The notes under the pieces were generated by a model. It was not told where the DNA came from. It saw only the letters and a program-made list of their open reading frames with translations, and did not search any database. The position numbers and the translations under genes are program-made. 64,000 nt of DNA, from positions 434,001 to 498,000 of the forward strand of contig NZ_JAKCFI010000001.1 of NCBI RefSeq assembly GCF_021412625.1, read 5' to 3'. Of this stretch, positions 36,061 through 43,618 are shown in pieces (positions within the stretch are counted from its first letter, which is position 1; each line of letters begins with the position of its first letter). This DNA is from Myxococcus stipitatus. Its GTDB lineage: Bacteria > Myxococcota > Myxococcia > Myxococcales > Myxococcaceae.

Positions 36061-36867
36061 ATGAAGCGTTTCCCCAAAGAGTTCGCCGATCTGCTCACCC
36101 CCAAGGGCCGCCGCATCCTCGACGGCAAGGACACGTCCGTGGCGGGGGTGCTCCTCGACCCTGTTCGACGCTTCGTGTCATTGGCGGGTGTCGTGGACGC
36201 CGCGAAGGCCGCCGCCTGTCGCGACCTCCTCGATGGCGCACTGCGTGAAACGCTGGTGCCCATGGAGGACCCCATCCCGCACGACTCCATCTCCGGGATG
36301 ACGATGAACTACATGGAGCTGCTGCCCAAGACGGTGCGCGTGCGCACGGCGCTGTTGGAGAGCCGCCGCACGCGCTCGTGGAAGGCGGCGGAGCAGGTGG
36401 GGCTCGTCGCGATGATGCACTCGGAGACCTTCGCCGCCTTCGCGGCGGTGGTGAGCGGCCGGACGCTGCGGCGCGGCTGGGGCATCCAGGCGCTGTGCTA
36501 CGGCCCGGGCGACTATTCGGGACCGCACAACGACCACCACCCGGAGGAGGAGGAGGCCCGGGACGGCTACGTGGACATGCACCTGAGCCTCACGATGCCG
36601 GGTGTGGACCACCAGTACCTCGTCTACGAGAAGGACGGGCACCTGACGGAGATGACGAAGGTGAGCACGGTGGGCGGAATCACGGTGTACCGGCTGCCCT
36701 TCTGGCACTACACGACGCCGCTGCTCGCCCGCCGGGGCGCCGAGGCCTCGTCCCGCCGGTGGGTGCTGCTGGGCACGTTCCTGGACGCGGCGCCCAACGC
36801 CCGCCGGGGCACCACGGTCGCCCCTCCCGGGGCGCCCGAGCGTCGCGTGGTGGCGCCGCGCGCGTGA
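36061..36867 (+). CDS. unknown protein, possible 2OG-Fe(II) oxygenase fold
   Basis: 268 residues. The middle holds ALCYGPGDYSGPHNDHHPEE followed about 20 residues later by HLSLTMPGVDHQYLVYEKDG and then GGITVYRLPFWHYTTPL. A YxPGDxxxxHxD-like element and a later His in a beta strand resemble prolyl-hydroxylase-type double-stranded beta helices. The match is weak and the exact HxD...H triad is not certain. ATG 36061 gives the best codon usage. It lies just ahead of the M18 aminopeptidase gene. Confidence 0.6.
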   Translation: MKRFPKEFADLLTPKGRRILDGKDTSVAGVLLDPVRRFVSLAGVVDAAKAAACRDLLDGALRETLVPMEDPIPHDSISGMTMNYMELLPKTVRVRTALLESRRTRSWKAAEQVGLVAMMHSETFAAFAAVVSGRTLRRGWGIQALCYGPGDYSGPHNDHHPEEEEARDGYVDMHLSLTMPGVDHQYLVYEKDGHLTEMTKVSTVGGITVYRLPFWHYTTPLLARRGAEASSRRWVLLGTFLDAAPNARRGTTVAPPGAPERRVVAPRA

Positions 36868-36913
36868 TTCAGGCGTGGCGGCGGGGCCGGTCGGAGTTAG
36901 CTTCGGGGCGCAC

Positions 36914-38224
36914 ATGAGCCCCACCGATACCGATTCCCTGGCCAAGGACCTGCTCGACTTCATCGACGCCTCGCCCACGCCGTACCACGCGGTGCGCGAG
37001 ACGGCCCGTCGTCTGGAGCAGGCGGGCTACCGCGCCCTCGACGAGCGCGAGCCCTGGTCGCTGAAGGCCGGCGACCGCGTCTACGTCACCCGGGGTGACA
37101 CCAGCATCGCCGCCTTCCAGCTGGGCACCGCGCCCGTCGACCGCGCGGGCTTCCGGCTCGTCGGCTCGCACACGGATTCGCCCAACCTGCGCCTCAAGCC
37201 GAACGCGCAGGCGACGAAGAACGGCTACCAGCAGCTCGGCGTCGAAATCTACGGCGGCGTCCTGCTGCACACGTGGACCGACCGCGACCTGTCGCTGGCG
37301 GGCCGCGTGGTGACGCTGAAGGACGGGCGTCCGGTGGGCCACCTGGTGGACTTCCGCCGGCCGCTGTTGCGTGTGCCCAACCTGGCCATCCACCTCAACC
37401 GGGGCGTCAACACCGACGGGCTCAAGCTCAACCCGCAGGACCACATGGTCCCGGTGCTCGGCCTGGAGAGCGCGGGCGCGGTGGACCTGCGCGCCCTGCT
37501 GGTGCAGGAGCTGGCCAGGGGCGGCGTGAAGGCGGAGGCCGGCGACCTGCTCGGCTACGACCTGTGCCTGTACGACCTCCAGCCGTCCACCCGCTCGGGC
37601 GTGCACTCGGAGTTCCTCCACGCGCCGCGCCTGGACAACCTGGCCAGCTGCCACTCGAGCCTGACGGCGCTGCTGGCCTCGTCCGCGCCTCCCGAGGCGA
37701 CCCGCGGCGTGGTGCTGTTCGACCACGAGGAGGTGGGCAGCCGCAGCGCGCAGGGCGCCGCGTCGCCGTTCCTGCGCACCCTGCTGGAGCGCATCACCCT
37801 GTCGCACTCGGACGGGAAGCCGGACGCCTTCCACCGCGCCATCGCCCACTCGTTCCTGGTGAGCGCGGACATGGCGCACGCCGTCCACCCCAACTACGCG
37901 TCGCTGCACGAGCCGAAGCACCAGCCGCAGATGGGCCAGGGGCCGGTCATCAAGTCGAACGTGAACCAGTCCTACGCGACGGATGGCGAGTCGTGGGCCT
38001 TCTTCACCGCGCTGTGCCGCGAGGCCGGCGTCACGCCCCAGCACTTCGTCACCCGCACGGACCTGGGCTGCGGCAGCACCATCGGCCCCATCTCCGCGGG
38101 GCAGCTCGGCATCCGCACCGTGGACGTGGGCAACCCCATGCTGTCCATGCACTCCATCCGGGAGATGGCGTGCGTGACGGACATCGCGTCCATGGTCGCG
38201 GTGCTGCGGCGGCTGTTCGCGTAG
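36914..38224 (+). CDS. apeB: M18-family aspartyl aminopeptidase
   Basis: 436 residues, normal for M18. It has FIDASPTPYHAV at the N-terminus, zinc ligand LVGSHTDSPNLRLKP, GGVLLHTWTDRDL, HAPRLDNLASC, VVLFDHEEVGSRSAQGA and VSADMAHAVHPNY, all signatures of dinuclear-zinc aminopeptidases that release N-terminal Asp or Glu (and related residues). It acts in the cytoplasm, usually as a dodecamer. The ATG is 46 bases past the preceding stop, so the two may be co-transcribed. Confidence 0.93.
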   Translation: MSPTDTDSLAKDLLDFIDASPTPYHAVRETARRLEQAGYRALDEREPWSLKAGDRVYVTRGDTSIAAFQLGTAPVDRAGFRLVGSHTDSPNLRLKPNAQATKNGYQQLGVEIYGGVLLHTWTDRDLSLAGRVVTLKDGRPVGHLVDFRRPLLRVPNLAIHLNRGVNTDGLKLNPQDHMVPVLGLESAGAVDLRALLVQELARGGVKAEAGDLLGYDLCLYDLQPSTRSGVHSEFLHAPRLDNLASCHSSLTALLASSAPPEATRGVVLFDHEEVGSRSAQGAASPFLRTLLERITLSHSDGKPDAFHRAIAHSFLVSADMAHAVHPNYASLHEPKHQPQMGQGPVIKSNVNQSYATDGESWAFFTALCREAGVTPQHFVTRTDLGCGSTIGPISAGQLGIRTVDVGNPMLSMHSIREMACVTDIASMVAVLRRLFA

Positions 38225-38387
38225 CGTGCGCGACGCGACACGCGGGCCGGTGGTAGACCTGTCCCTCGTGACGTGGATTCGCGCAGGCGGTCCCTGGTGG
38301 GGTGAGCCACCGTGGCGCGGGGCCCTGGGCCCCCAGGCGTCGCGGCGCGTGCTCCCCCGGCAAGCGCGGGCCTGGCGGACGAGGACG

Positions 38388-39218
38388 ATGCTCGCCCGGG
38401 CCGCGCGCTGGCTGCGCCACCCCCGGCGGGTGCTGTACGTGGGCCGGCCGGGACACGACCGCTGCATCGTCAGCGAGGACGGCGCGGGACGGCGCTACCT
38501 CCAGTTCGGCTGGGACAGCGCCTACCAGAGCGTGGTGGGGCCGGGCGCGCCGCTGCGCCTGGAGCTGGAGTACCTGCGGCTCATGGTGGCGGGCCTGGCC
38601 TTCGTGCCCGAGCCCCGGCGCATCCTCGTGGTGGGCGTGGGCGGCGGGGCGCTGCCCATGTTCCTGCGGGCGGTGCTGCCGGAGGCGCACGTCGACGCGG
38701 TGGACAACGACGAGGAGGTCCTCGAGGTCGCCCGCGGCTACTTCGGGTTCCGGGAGGACGCGCGCCTGCGCACCCACGTCGCGGACGGGCGCGCGTTCAT
38801 CGAGGCGCCCGGGCCCTCCTACGACGTCGTGTTCCTGGATGCCTTCGGCCCGAAGGGCATGCCCAGCGCCCTGGCCACGCGGGAGTTCCTGCTGGCGGCC
38901 CGGGCGCGGCTGACGCCGCTGGGCGCGGTGGTGGCGAACGTCCACCGCACGCCCAATCCGCTGTACCCGTCGATGCGGGAGACCTGGCGCGCGAGCTTCG
39001 CGCAGCTGCATGGCCTGGACGCGCACACGACGGCCAACCGGGTGTTCGTGGGGCTGCCGTATGCGCGCAAGGTCTCCCGCGCGGAGCTGAAGTCGCGCGC
39101 GGCGCGGCTGGGGCGCGTGGCCCGCTTCGACGTGCGCGCGTTGATGTCCCGCCGCTTCGAGGACCGCTCCGTCCGCAGAGCCGCGGAGGCCCTGGCGCTC
39201 ACGACACTGCGCGGGTGA
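38388..39218 (+). CDS. spermidine-synthase-like aminopropyltransferase
   Basis: 276 residues. The Rossmann core is clear: PRRILVVGVGGGALPMFLRA (motif I), AHVDAVDNDEEVLEVARGYF (acidic motif II), LRTHVADGRAFIEAPG and YDVVFLDAFGPKGMPSALAT (post-motif). This is the polyamine synthase arrangement, though the N-terminal beta domain is short, as in the many spermidine-synthase-like proteins of unknown substrate. ATG 38388 has a GACGAGG site just before it; upstream GTG codons at 38226 or 38268 are possible but less likely. It overlaps the convergent opgH end by 20 bases. Confidence 0.75.
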   Translation: MLARAARWLRHPRRVLYVGRPGHDRCIVSEDGAGRRYLQFGWDSAYQSVVGPGAPLRLELEYLRLMVAGLAFVPEPRRILVVGVGGGALPMFLRAVLPEAHVDAVDNDEEVLEVARGYFGFREDARLRTHVADGRAFIEAPGPSYDVVFLDAFGPKGMPSALATREFLLAARARLTPLGAVVANVHRTPNPLYPSMRETWRASFAQLHGLDAHTTANRVFVGLPYARKVSRAELKSRAARLGRVARFDVRALMSRRFEDRSVRRAAEALALTTLRG

Positions 39219-41223
39219 GGCGCTGCTCGCGCGCCTCGGCCAGCGTGCCGGCGTCCAGCAGGGCCGCGACCTTCTCCTGGGCGGAGAGGGGCTCGGGCTC
39301 GCCTCCCAGGAGCTTGCGGCGCGCGGACTCGAGCGCCGCCGGCGGGGTGTCCAGCGACAGCCCGGGCTGGGACTCCAGCAGCGCCAGGTGCAGCGCGTGC
39401 GCCTTCGCGTCGGTGAGCACCCGCTCCACCGCGTCCGGCACCAGCTCCACCGCGTGCTCCTCGGTGATGCCCTGGGCCCGCTCCAGCACCTCCGGGGGCT
39501 CGGTCTCCTCGGGGATGAGGAAGAGGCCCTTGCGCGCGGCCCAGGTGCCCAGCGAGGCGCGCGCCGTCAGCACCGTGAGCGGCACCGCCAGCAGCAGGCC
39601 GGCCACCACCGGGGCGAGCCACGCGGCCAGCCCCGGCGACACCAGCAGCGCCGCGGCGGTGAGGCCCACGCCCACCGCCATGTGCGCGGCGTGGCGCCGC
39701 AGGCCCTCGCTCCACGGCAGGTCCGCGTCCTCGCGCTGCTGGCTGGACCAGTTCACCCGGTAGCCCAGCAGCGTGCCGAAGACGAAGTGCGACTGGAACA
39801 ACATCATCACCGGCGCCAGCAGCGACGCCAGCACGCTCTCCGCGAGCACGCTGAGCACCAGCTTCACCCGGCCGCCCATCCGCCGCGCCTCGTGCCCGCG
39901 CGCCAGCGCCAGGGTGAGCCCGAGGAGCTTCGGCGTGAACAACATCCCCATGGACACGGTGAACAGCCGCAGCGCCCCGGGGGCGTCGTAGGCCAGCCCG
40001 GGCACCTCGAACAGGTGCGGGTCCAGGAAGAAGCGGTCGTGCAGCGCCGCCGCCAGCCCGGACAGCAGGAACAGGAGCCACAGCGGCGACGCGACGTAGG
40101 ACATCACGCCCATCAGGAAGTGGGCGCGGCTGAGCGGGTGCAGGCCGCCGGCGAACACCAGGCTCAGGTGCTGGAGGTTGCCCTGGCACCAGCGCCGGTC
40201 GCGCTGCGCGTAGGCGAGCAGGTTGGGCGGGGGCTGCTCGTAGCTGCCGCCCAGCTCCGGCATCAGCCACACCGTGTAGCCCGCGCGCCGCATCAGCGCC
40301 GCCTCGACGAAGTCGTGGCTCAGGATGTGGCCACCGAAGGGCTGCTTGCCCGGCAACACCGGCAGCCCGCAGTGGTTGATGAACGCCTCCGTGCGGAGGA
40401 TGGCGTTGTGGCCCCAGTAGTTCGACTCGCCCAGCTGCCACGCCGCCGCGCCCGCGGCGACCACCGGCCCGTAGACGCGGCCGGCGAACTGCTGGAGGCG
40501 GGCGAAGAGCGTGGCGCGCCCCACGCACAGGGGCGGGGCCTGGATGATGCCGGTGCGGGGGTTGAGCTCCATCAGCCGCGCCATCTTCACCAGCGTGCGG
40601 CCGTCCATCAGGCTGTCGGCGTCCAGCACCACCGTGAAGTCGTAGCGCCGGCCCCACCGCTCGCAGAAGTCCCCCAGGTTGCCGGCCTTCTTGCCGGTGT
40701 TGTCCGTGCGCCGCCGGTAGAAGATGCGCCCCTGGCCGCCCACCCGGCGGCACAGGTCCGACCACGCCAGCTCCTCGGCCACCCAGGCCTCGGCGCGCGT
40801 GGAGTCGCTCAGCACGTAGAAGTCGAAGGCGTCCAGGTGCCCGGTGGCGGCCACGGACTCGTAGGTGGCCTGCACGTTGGCGAAGACGGCCGCCGGGTCC
40901 TCGTTGTGGATGGGCATCACCACGGAGGTCCGGCTGTGCAGGGGCACCGCCTCCTCGTCCACGGTGGGGTAGCGCGGCCCGGGCAGCCGCTCGCCGACCA
41001 CGCTCTGGAGGAAGCCCGCCACGGCGGTCCAGAAGGAGAGGGCGATCCACCCGAAGCACAGCGCGAAGAGCACCAGCAGCAGCACCTCCGGCGCCGACGT
41101 GCCCTGCGCGCTCAGCAGGCGGTGCATCTCCAGCGTCCCCGCCACGGTGACCACGGCCGCCAGTCCCAGGACTCCGGCGCGCCGGAGCCCCGCGCTTTCG
41201 GGCGAGAAGGAGTGTGCGTCCAT
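39199..41223 (-). CDS. opgH: glucan biosynthesis glucosyltransferase H
   Basis: 674 residues, shorter than the roughly 850 of enterobacterial OpgH mainly at the N-terminus. A processive GT2 domain (about 95-330) contains SVVMPIHNEDPAAVFANV, the metal-binding FTVVLDADSLMDG, GGHILSHDFVEAALMRRAG and AYAQRDRRWCQGN (Q/RxxRW). Two helices precede it and about six follow. It should extend beta-glucan chains from UDP-glucose through the inner membrane, with OpgG finishing them in the periplasm. It is the last gene of the opgG-small gene-opgH run. Confidence 0.92.
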   Translation of the reverse strand: MDAHSFSPESAGLRRAGVLGLAAVVTVAGTLEMHRLLSAQGTSAPEVLLLVLFALCFGWIALSFWTAVAGFLQSVVGERLPGPRYPTVDEEAVPLHSRTSVVMPIHNEDPAAVFANVQATYESVAATGHLDAFDFYVLSDSTRAEAWVAEELAWSDLCRRVGGQGRIFYRRRTDNTGKKAGNLGDFCERWGRRYDFTVVLDADSLMDGRTLVKMARLMELNPRTGIIQAPPLCVGRATLFARLQQFAGRVYGPVVAAGAAAWQLGESNYWGHNAILRTEAFINHCGLPVLPGKQPFGGHILSHDFVEAALMRRAGYTVWLMPELGGSYEQPPPNLLAYAQRDRRWCQGNLQHLSLVFAGGLHPLSRAHFLMGVMSYVASPLWLLFLLSGLAAALHDRFFLDPHLFEVPGLAYDAPGALRLFTVSMGMLFTPKLLGLTLALARGHEARRMGGRVKLVLSVLAESVLASLLAPVMMLFQSHFVFGTLLGYRVNWSSQQREDADLPWSEGLRRHAAHMAVGVGLTAAALLVSPGLAAWLAPVVAGLLLAVPLTVLTARASLGTWAARKGLFLIPEETEPPEVLERAQGITEEHAVELVPDAVERVLTDAKAHALHLALLESQPGLSLDTPPAALESARRKLLGGEPEPLSAQEKVAALLDAGTLAEAREQRLTRAVS

Positions 41224-41248
41224 GGCGAGGACTCCGCGGGCCCGCGCG

Positions 41249-41743
41249 TCAGCGGGAGATGGAGACGTCCGGCGCCGCGCCGCGGAACCAGCGGCGGAAC
41301 ATCTCGCCGAAGGGCCACAGCGTCAGGTGCTGCTCGGGCATCACCGCCGTCACCTGCGAGGGCGCGGGCACCGGCACCGCGGCGCGCAGCTGACGGATGA
41401 ACTCCTCCGGCGCGGACGGCTGCATCAGCACGCGCGCGCCCCGGCTGGCGCCGTCGCACAGCACGAAGGCCGCGCGGCCCCGGGTCAGCAGGGCGCTGCC
41501 CGCGTGCTCGGTGCCCAGCACGCTCGAGAGCCACGTCTCCACGCGCGCCCGGGCCACGGCCAGGGCGGACTGGGGCTGCGCGCCGTGCGCGGCGTAACCA
41601 TCCATGGCCCACGCGGCGAGCGCCGACAGGTCCGCTTCGGCGGTGAAGCCGAAGCCCCGGAAGAAGGCGTCCAGCGCCACGCGCGACTGCGGGCGGGCCC
41701 AGACGGTGGACGGGACGCAAGGGCAGGAGGTCATCGTCGTCAC
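41249..41743 (-). CDS. small protein encoded between opgG and opgH
   Basis: 164 residues from GTG 41743, which overlaps the opgG stop as GTGA; ATG 41734 is the alternative start. The content is AVWARPQSRV-type front (TVWARPQSRVALDAFFRGFG), a helical AWAMDGYAAHGAQP stretch and a C-terminal GEMFRRWFRG. No signal peptide or membrane helix is visible, so it is probably cytoplasmic. Coupling to opgG and proximity to opgH (25 bases) imply a role in glucan synthesis or its control, possibly by contacting the OpgH cytoplasmic domain (inference). I do not recognise the family. Confidence 0.7.
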   Translation of the reverse strand: MTTMTSCPCVPSTVWARPQSRVALDAFFRGFGFTAEADLSALAAWAMDGYAAHGAQPQSALAVARARVETWLSSVLGTEHAGSALLTRGRAAFVLCDGASRGARVLMQPSAPEEFIRQLRAAVPVPAPSQVTAVMPEQHLTLWPFGEMFRRWFRGAAPDVSISR

Positions 41744-43287
41744 GGAATCCACAGATAGCTCCAGGTCTCGGTGAGGGTCTCCGAACCGCGCTTGAGGAAC
41801 GCGCGCAGCTCGGTGGGGGCGGCGGGGGTGGTGGGAAGCAGCTCGAAGGTGGCGCGCCAGCCGCCGGACGGCTCGTGCCGCGTGACGGTGGGGCGCAGCA
41901 CCTGGCCGGAGGCGGCGGTGATGACGGCCTCCACGGGGCCCTCGCCCTCCTGCGCGGAGGCGGAGAAGTCGAGGATGAAGCGGCGGGCGCCCTGGGTGTC
42001 CCCGGCGGCGACGCGCGTGGCGGTGACGAAGGCGTTCTTCGTCTCGAACGGCGAGCGCGAACCCCAGTGCAGCCGGTACGCGAAGCGCAGCGGCTCGCCC
42101 GGGCCGAAGGGGCGCTCGGGCACCCAGAAGGCGACGATGTTGTCGTTCGTCTCGTCCGGCGTCGGCAGCTCCGCCAGCCGCACCACGCCCGCGCCCCAGT
42201 CGCCCACCGGCTCCACCCACGCGCTGGGGCGGCGCTCGTAGCGGGCCTCGAGGTCCTCGTAGCTGGTGAAGGCCGTGTCGCGCTGGAGCAGGCCGAAGGC
42301 GCGCAGGCCCTCCACGTGGAAGCTGGAGACGTTGACGTGCCCGGGGTTCTGCAGGGGCCGCCAGAGCTGCTCGCCGCCCTTCGTCCACACGAACAGGCCG
42401 TCCGAGTCGTGGACCTCCGGGCGGAAGTCGTCGTAGGCGCCGCGGTCGTTCTCGCCGAAGAGGTACATGCTCGTCAGCGGCGCCACGCCCAGCTGCTCCA
42501 CCGGCTTGCGCGCGAACAGCGTGGCCTCCACGTCCATCACCGTGTTGGCGCCCGGGGTGATGGTGAAGCGGTAGGCGCCGGTGACGCTCTGGCTGTCCAT
42601 CAGCGCGTGGACGACGACGTGCGAGTCGCCCGCCTTCGGACGCTCCAGCCACAGCTCACGGAAGGAGGGGAACTCCTCCGGCCTGGGCCCGGCGGTGTCG
42701 ATGGCGAGCCCGCGCGCCGACAGGCCGTACACGTTGCCCGCGCCCAGCGAGCGGAAGTAGCTGGCGCCCTGGAACACCCCCACCTCGTCGAAGTGGTCCG
42801 CGCGGTTGATGGGGTGGGTGAGGCGCATGCCCGCGAAGCCGTCCGCCTGCTTCAGCGGGCCGGGCTTCACCAGCGGGCCGTAGGTGAAGTAGTCCGGCGA
42901 GAAGCGCACCGTGTGCTCACGGCCGTCCACCACCTCGTGCGCCGCCACCGGGTGCAGGAAGAAGAAGCCGGGGTGGAAGAACTGCGCCTGGAAGGGCAGC
43001 CCCTCCTGACGCCACCACGACTTCTCCGGGCGGAAGCGGATGTCGCGGTACGCGTCGTAGTTGAGCGTCTTGTAGCTCTCCGGCAGCGTCGAGCGCGGCT
43101 CCTGGTAGGGCCGGGCCGCCAGCGCGCGCGCCATGCGCACCACGCTGTCACCGCTGAAGGCCGTCGTCGCCGACGAGGCCGTGGGCGCCGCCGCGCAGGC
43201 CGTCCCCGACAGGGTCGCCAACGCCACTCCCACCCACCGCACGCACCGCGCGCGTGCCTGCTCGAACCCGTTGCCGTGCGACTTCAC
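41740..43287 (-). CDS. opgG: glucan biosynthesis protein G
   Basis: 515 residues, the same length as Escherichia coli OpgG. A signal peptide (about 1-32) is followed by the OpgG/OpgD beta-sandwich: YDAYRDIRFRPEKSWW, AQFFHPGFFFLHPV, GFAGMRLTHPINRADHFDEV, FQGASYFRSLGAGNVYGLSARG and FPSFRELWLERP. The C-terminal Ig-like domain ends WSYLWIP. OpgG acts in the periplasm to branch or release osmoregulated glucans. GTG 43287 is the start; a predicted sigma-54 promoter lies about 110 bases upstream. First gene of the opgG/small/opgH operon. Confidence 0.94.
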   Translation of the reverse strand: MKSHGNGFEQARARCVRWVGVALATLSGTACAAAPTASSATTAFSGDSVVRMARALAARPYQEPRSTLPESYKTLNYDAYRDIRFRPEKSWWRQEGLPFQAQFFHPGFFFLHPVAAHEVVDGREHTVRFSPDYFTYGPLVKPGPLKQADGFAGMRLTHPINRADHFDEVGVFQGASYFRSLGAGNVYGLSARGLAIDTAGPRPEEFPSFRELWLERPKAGDSHVVVHALMDSQSVTGAYRFTITPGANTVMDVEATLFARKPVEQLGVAPLTSMYLFGENDRGAYDDFRPEVHDSDGLFVWTKGGEQLWRPLQNPGHVNVSSFHVEGLRAFGLLQRDTAFTSYEDLEARYERRPSAWVEPVGDWGAGVVRLAELPTPDETNDNIVAFWVPERPFGPGEPLRFAYRLHWGSRSPFETKNAFVTATRVAAGDTQGARRFILDFSASAQEGEGPVEAVITAASGQVLRPTVTRHEPSGGWRATFELLPTTPAAPTELRAFLKRGSETLTETWSYLWIP

Positions 43288-43396
43288 GCCCCGCTGCCTC
43301 CCTGAGTGCCGCGGACCGGGGGGCTGTCGGGCCCTCCCCTCCGCGCTGGTCCACGCCGTCCCCCGTGTCCACCACGGTGCGGCGCGTCAGTCCCAG

Positions 43397-43412
43397 AGCA
43401 ACCCGCGTACCA
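43397..43412 (-). promoter_or_regulatory. sigma-54 (-24/-12) promoter for opgG
   Basis: On the minus strand, TGGTACGCGGGTTGCT fits the sigma-54 consensus TGGYACRN4TTGCW at every defined position: GG at 43411-43410 and GC at 43399-43398, with exact spacing. The predicted start lies near 43386, leaving a leader of about 100 bases before opgG. It implies control by an enhancer-binding protein. Activator not identified. Confidence 0.7.
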
Positions 43413-43563
43413 GCCATGCCCAAGCGGGCAGGCGACGGGAAAATCCCATGGAACTCCAGGGGCTTGGAGGAGGGCGTTTGTTGGGGCTCAATCAAATTAC
43501 GGGCTTGCGCGGGCGCCGCGGGCCGCTGTCTGGGAAAGGCTGGGGATGCGCTGGGGAAATGAA

Positions 43564-43588
43564 GGACAGCCAGGGGCGGGCCCTGTCC
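43564..43588 (-). terminator. hairpin downstream of the histidine kinase
   Basis: GGACAG and CTGTCC enclose an inner GGGC/GCCC pairing about 30 bases after the kinase stop. A partial T-rich stretch (TTCATTT) follows on the minus strand. Probable terminator separating the kinase from the opg operon. Confidence 0.45.
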
Positions 43589-43618
43589 GATTCTTCCACA
43601 GGTGGACAGTGACTCGGA

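Larger units (their letters stand above)
43288..43618. other. opgG upstream region
   Basis: 331 bases between the histidine kinase stop and the opgG start, both on the minus strand. It holds a perfect sigma-54 promoter match (43397-43412) and a probable terminator hairpin for the kinase (43564-43588). The space between could hold activator sites; I see no clear upstream repeat pair. No coding potential is convincing. Confidence 0.6.
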
